Assembly: GCA_025358235.1 (NCBI GenBank)
Contig: JANYKH010000227.1
Span: forward strand, 1 to 7,094
Source of the DNA: Chloroflexota bacterium
GTDB taxonomy: Bacteria > Chloroflexota > Dehalococcoidia > Dehalococcoidales > RBG-16-60-22
Length of the DNA: 7,094 bases
Direction: 5' to 3'
Part shown: positions 6,351 to 7,094 of the stretch, piece by piece
How the letters are laid out: every line of letters begins with the position of its first letter
Position numbering within the stretch: the first letter of the stretch is position 1
Program-made: the position numbers and the translations under genes
The notes under the pieces: model-generated
What the model saw: the letters and a program-made list of their open reading frames with translations, nothing else
The model's database searches: none
Told to the model about the DNA's origin: nothing

Positions 6351-7094
6351 ATGGCAAAAATAATTAATCTGATCATTGATGATAAACCGGTACAGGTGGA
6401 AGAGGGCAAGACGGTCCTCGAGGCCGCTCAAAAAGCCGGCATCTACATCCCGACGCTGTGCTATCACCCTGTTTTGAAGCCTTTCGGTGCTTGCCGGTTA
6501 TGCGTCGTCGAGATTGAGAAAATGCGCGGCCTGCTGACGGCCTGCACTACCCCCGCGACCGAGGGCATGATCGTGCGGACCAATACCCCCGCCCTCCAGG
6601 AAGAACGCCGCGGCCTTATGGAACTAATCCTTAGCGAACATCCTCACGCCTGTTTGGACTGCGAACGGCGGGAACGCTGCAGCCCTGATGATATCTGCCT
6701 GAGAAACGCCGGCGTGACGGAACGCTGCGTCACCTGCCCCAAGAACGAACACTGCGAACTGCAAATGGTGGCAGACTACATTGGCGTCACCGAGAGCAAG
6801 CTGCCCTATACTTTCCGGAACCTGCCGGTGCACCAAGATGAACCTCTGGTAGACCGGGATTACAACTACTGTATTCTCTGCGGACGCTGCGTGCAGATGT
6901 GCCAGGACGTGCGCGGCATCAGCGCCATCAGCTTCGTCAACCGCGGCAGCGCGGACATCGTGGGGACAGCGTTTGACAAGCCGCTCCAGGAATCCGGGTG
7001 CCGATTCTGCGGGGCGTGCGTAGAAGTTTGCCCCACGGGAGCTTTACTCGATAAAAAAGGCCGACTCCATCCGGAGCTTGAAAAAGAAGCCGTG
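6351..7094 (+). CDS. NuoG-like iron-sulfur subunit, N-terminal 248 codons (partial)
   Basis: The frame begins at the ATG at 6351 and runs off the right edge. It has the modular iron-sulfur N-terminus shared by NuoG, HydA/HndD hydrogenases and NAD-linked formate dehydrogenases. A plant-type [2Fe-2S] domain has C37, C48, C51 and C65 (YHPVLKPFGACRLC). A His-Cys3 [4Fe-4S] motif follows at H97, C101, C104 and C110. A second CxxCx5C set (C126, C129, C135, ending in CELQ) lies 25 residues later, with C116 between. Then a two-cluster ferredoxin has C174/C177/C180/C184 and C217/C220/C223/C227. No H-cluster, molybdopterin or other catalytic domain is visible before the cut. The next domain may be [FeFe] hydrogenase, a molybdopterin oxidoreductase or, from memory of similar fusions, a GltD-like flavoprotein. 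It is the third gene of the E-F-G operon and the expected electron exit or catalytic subunit. Confidence 0.9.
   Translation, partial: MAKIINLIIDDKPVQVEEGKTVLEAAQKAGIYIPTLCYHPVLKPFGACRLCVVEIEKMRGLLTACTTPATEGMIVRTNTPALQEERRGLMELILSEHPHACLDCERRERCSPDDICLRNAGVTERCVTCPKNEHCELQMVADYIGVTESKLPYTFRNLPVHQDEPLVDRDYNYCILCGRCVQMCQDVRGISAISFVNRGSADIVGTAFDKPLQESGCRFCGACVEVCPTGALLDKKGRLHPELEKEAV

Noticed and set aside
5824..6357. Minus-strand open frame (177 codons) opposite the C-terminal ferredoxin region
   Set aside because: The plus strand here carries the regularly spaced ferredoxin cysteines; the minus product has no family features and is best explained as a coding shadow.
6639..6755. Frameshift or assembly error as the cause of the second cysteine cluster
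   Set aside because: The reading frame is continuous before, within and after the region, and the segment reads as normal coding sequence, so a true insertion or duplication is more likely.

Overview
The window looks like a chromosomal segment from a moderately GC-rich anaerobic bacterium. The iron-sulfur-rich NADH-type oxidoreductase genes argue for anaerobic metabolism. The architecture of the last gene (a NuoG-like N-terminus with an extra cysteine cluster) recalls Chloroflexota of the Dehalococcoidia type, but that placement is from memory and tentative. No mobile elements, RNA genes, CRISPR arrays or integration signs are visible.

Left edge (1-157): a possible 5' end of a divergent minus-strand gene, then a short AT-rich intergenic stretch with nested inverted repeats and an extended -10 promoter facing right. 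Block 1 (158-3794) is a tightly coupled three-gene operon joined by two 4-base ATGA overlaps: a DUF58 protein, a polytopic membrane protein ending in a DUF4129 domain, and a MoxR-family AAA+ ATPase. It is the widespread MoxR/DUF58/TgpA-like cassette, but the membrane protein has no transglutaminase catalytic domain and MoxR comes last. The likely role is ATPase-driven assembly, maturation or quality control of envelope-associated proteins; the client is unknown.

The 133-base gap (3795-3927) holds two candidate promoters, a short palindrome and a short direct repeat, but no convincing terminator. Block 2 (3928 to the right edge) is a second operon encoding a flavin/iron-sulfur electron-transfer module: a NuoE-like [2Fe-2S] subunit, a NuoF-like FMN/NADH subunit with added N-terminal thioredoxin-fold and C-terminal 2[4Fe-4S] domains, and the first 248 codons of a NuoG-like subunit. 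These look like the E, F and G modules of soluble NAD(H)-linked enzymes (HydABC/HndABCD hydrogenases, NAD-dependent formate dehydrogenases and relatives) rather than respiratory complex I. Electrons would pass between NAD(H) at the F-subunit FMN, the iron-sulfur chain and a catalytic domain on the third protein that lies beyond the window. That missing domain decides the enzyme's identity.
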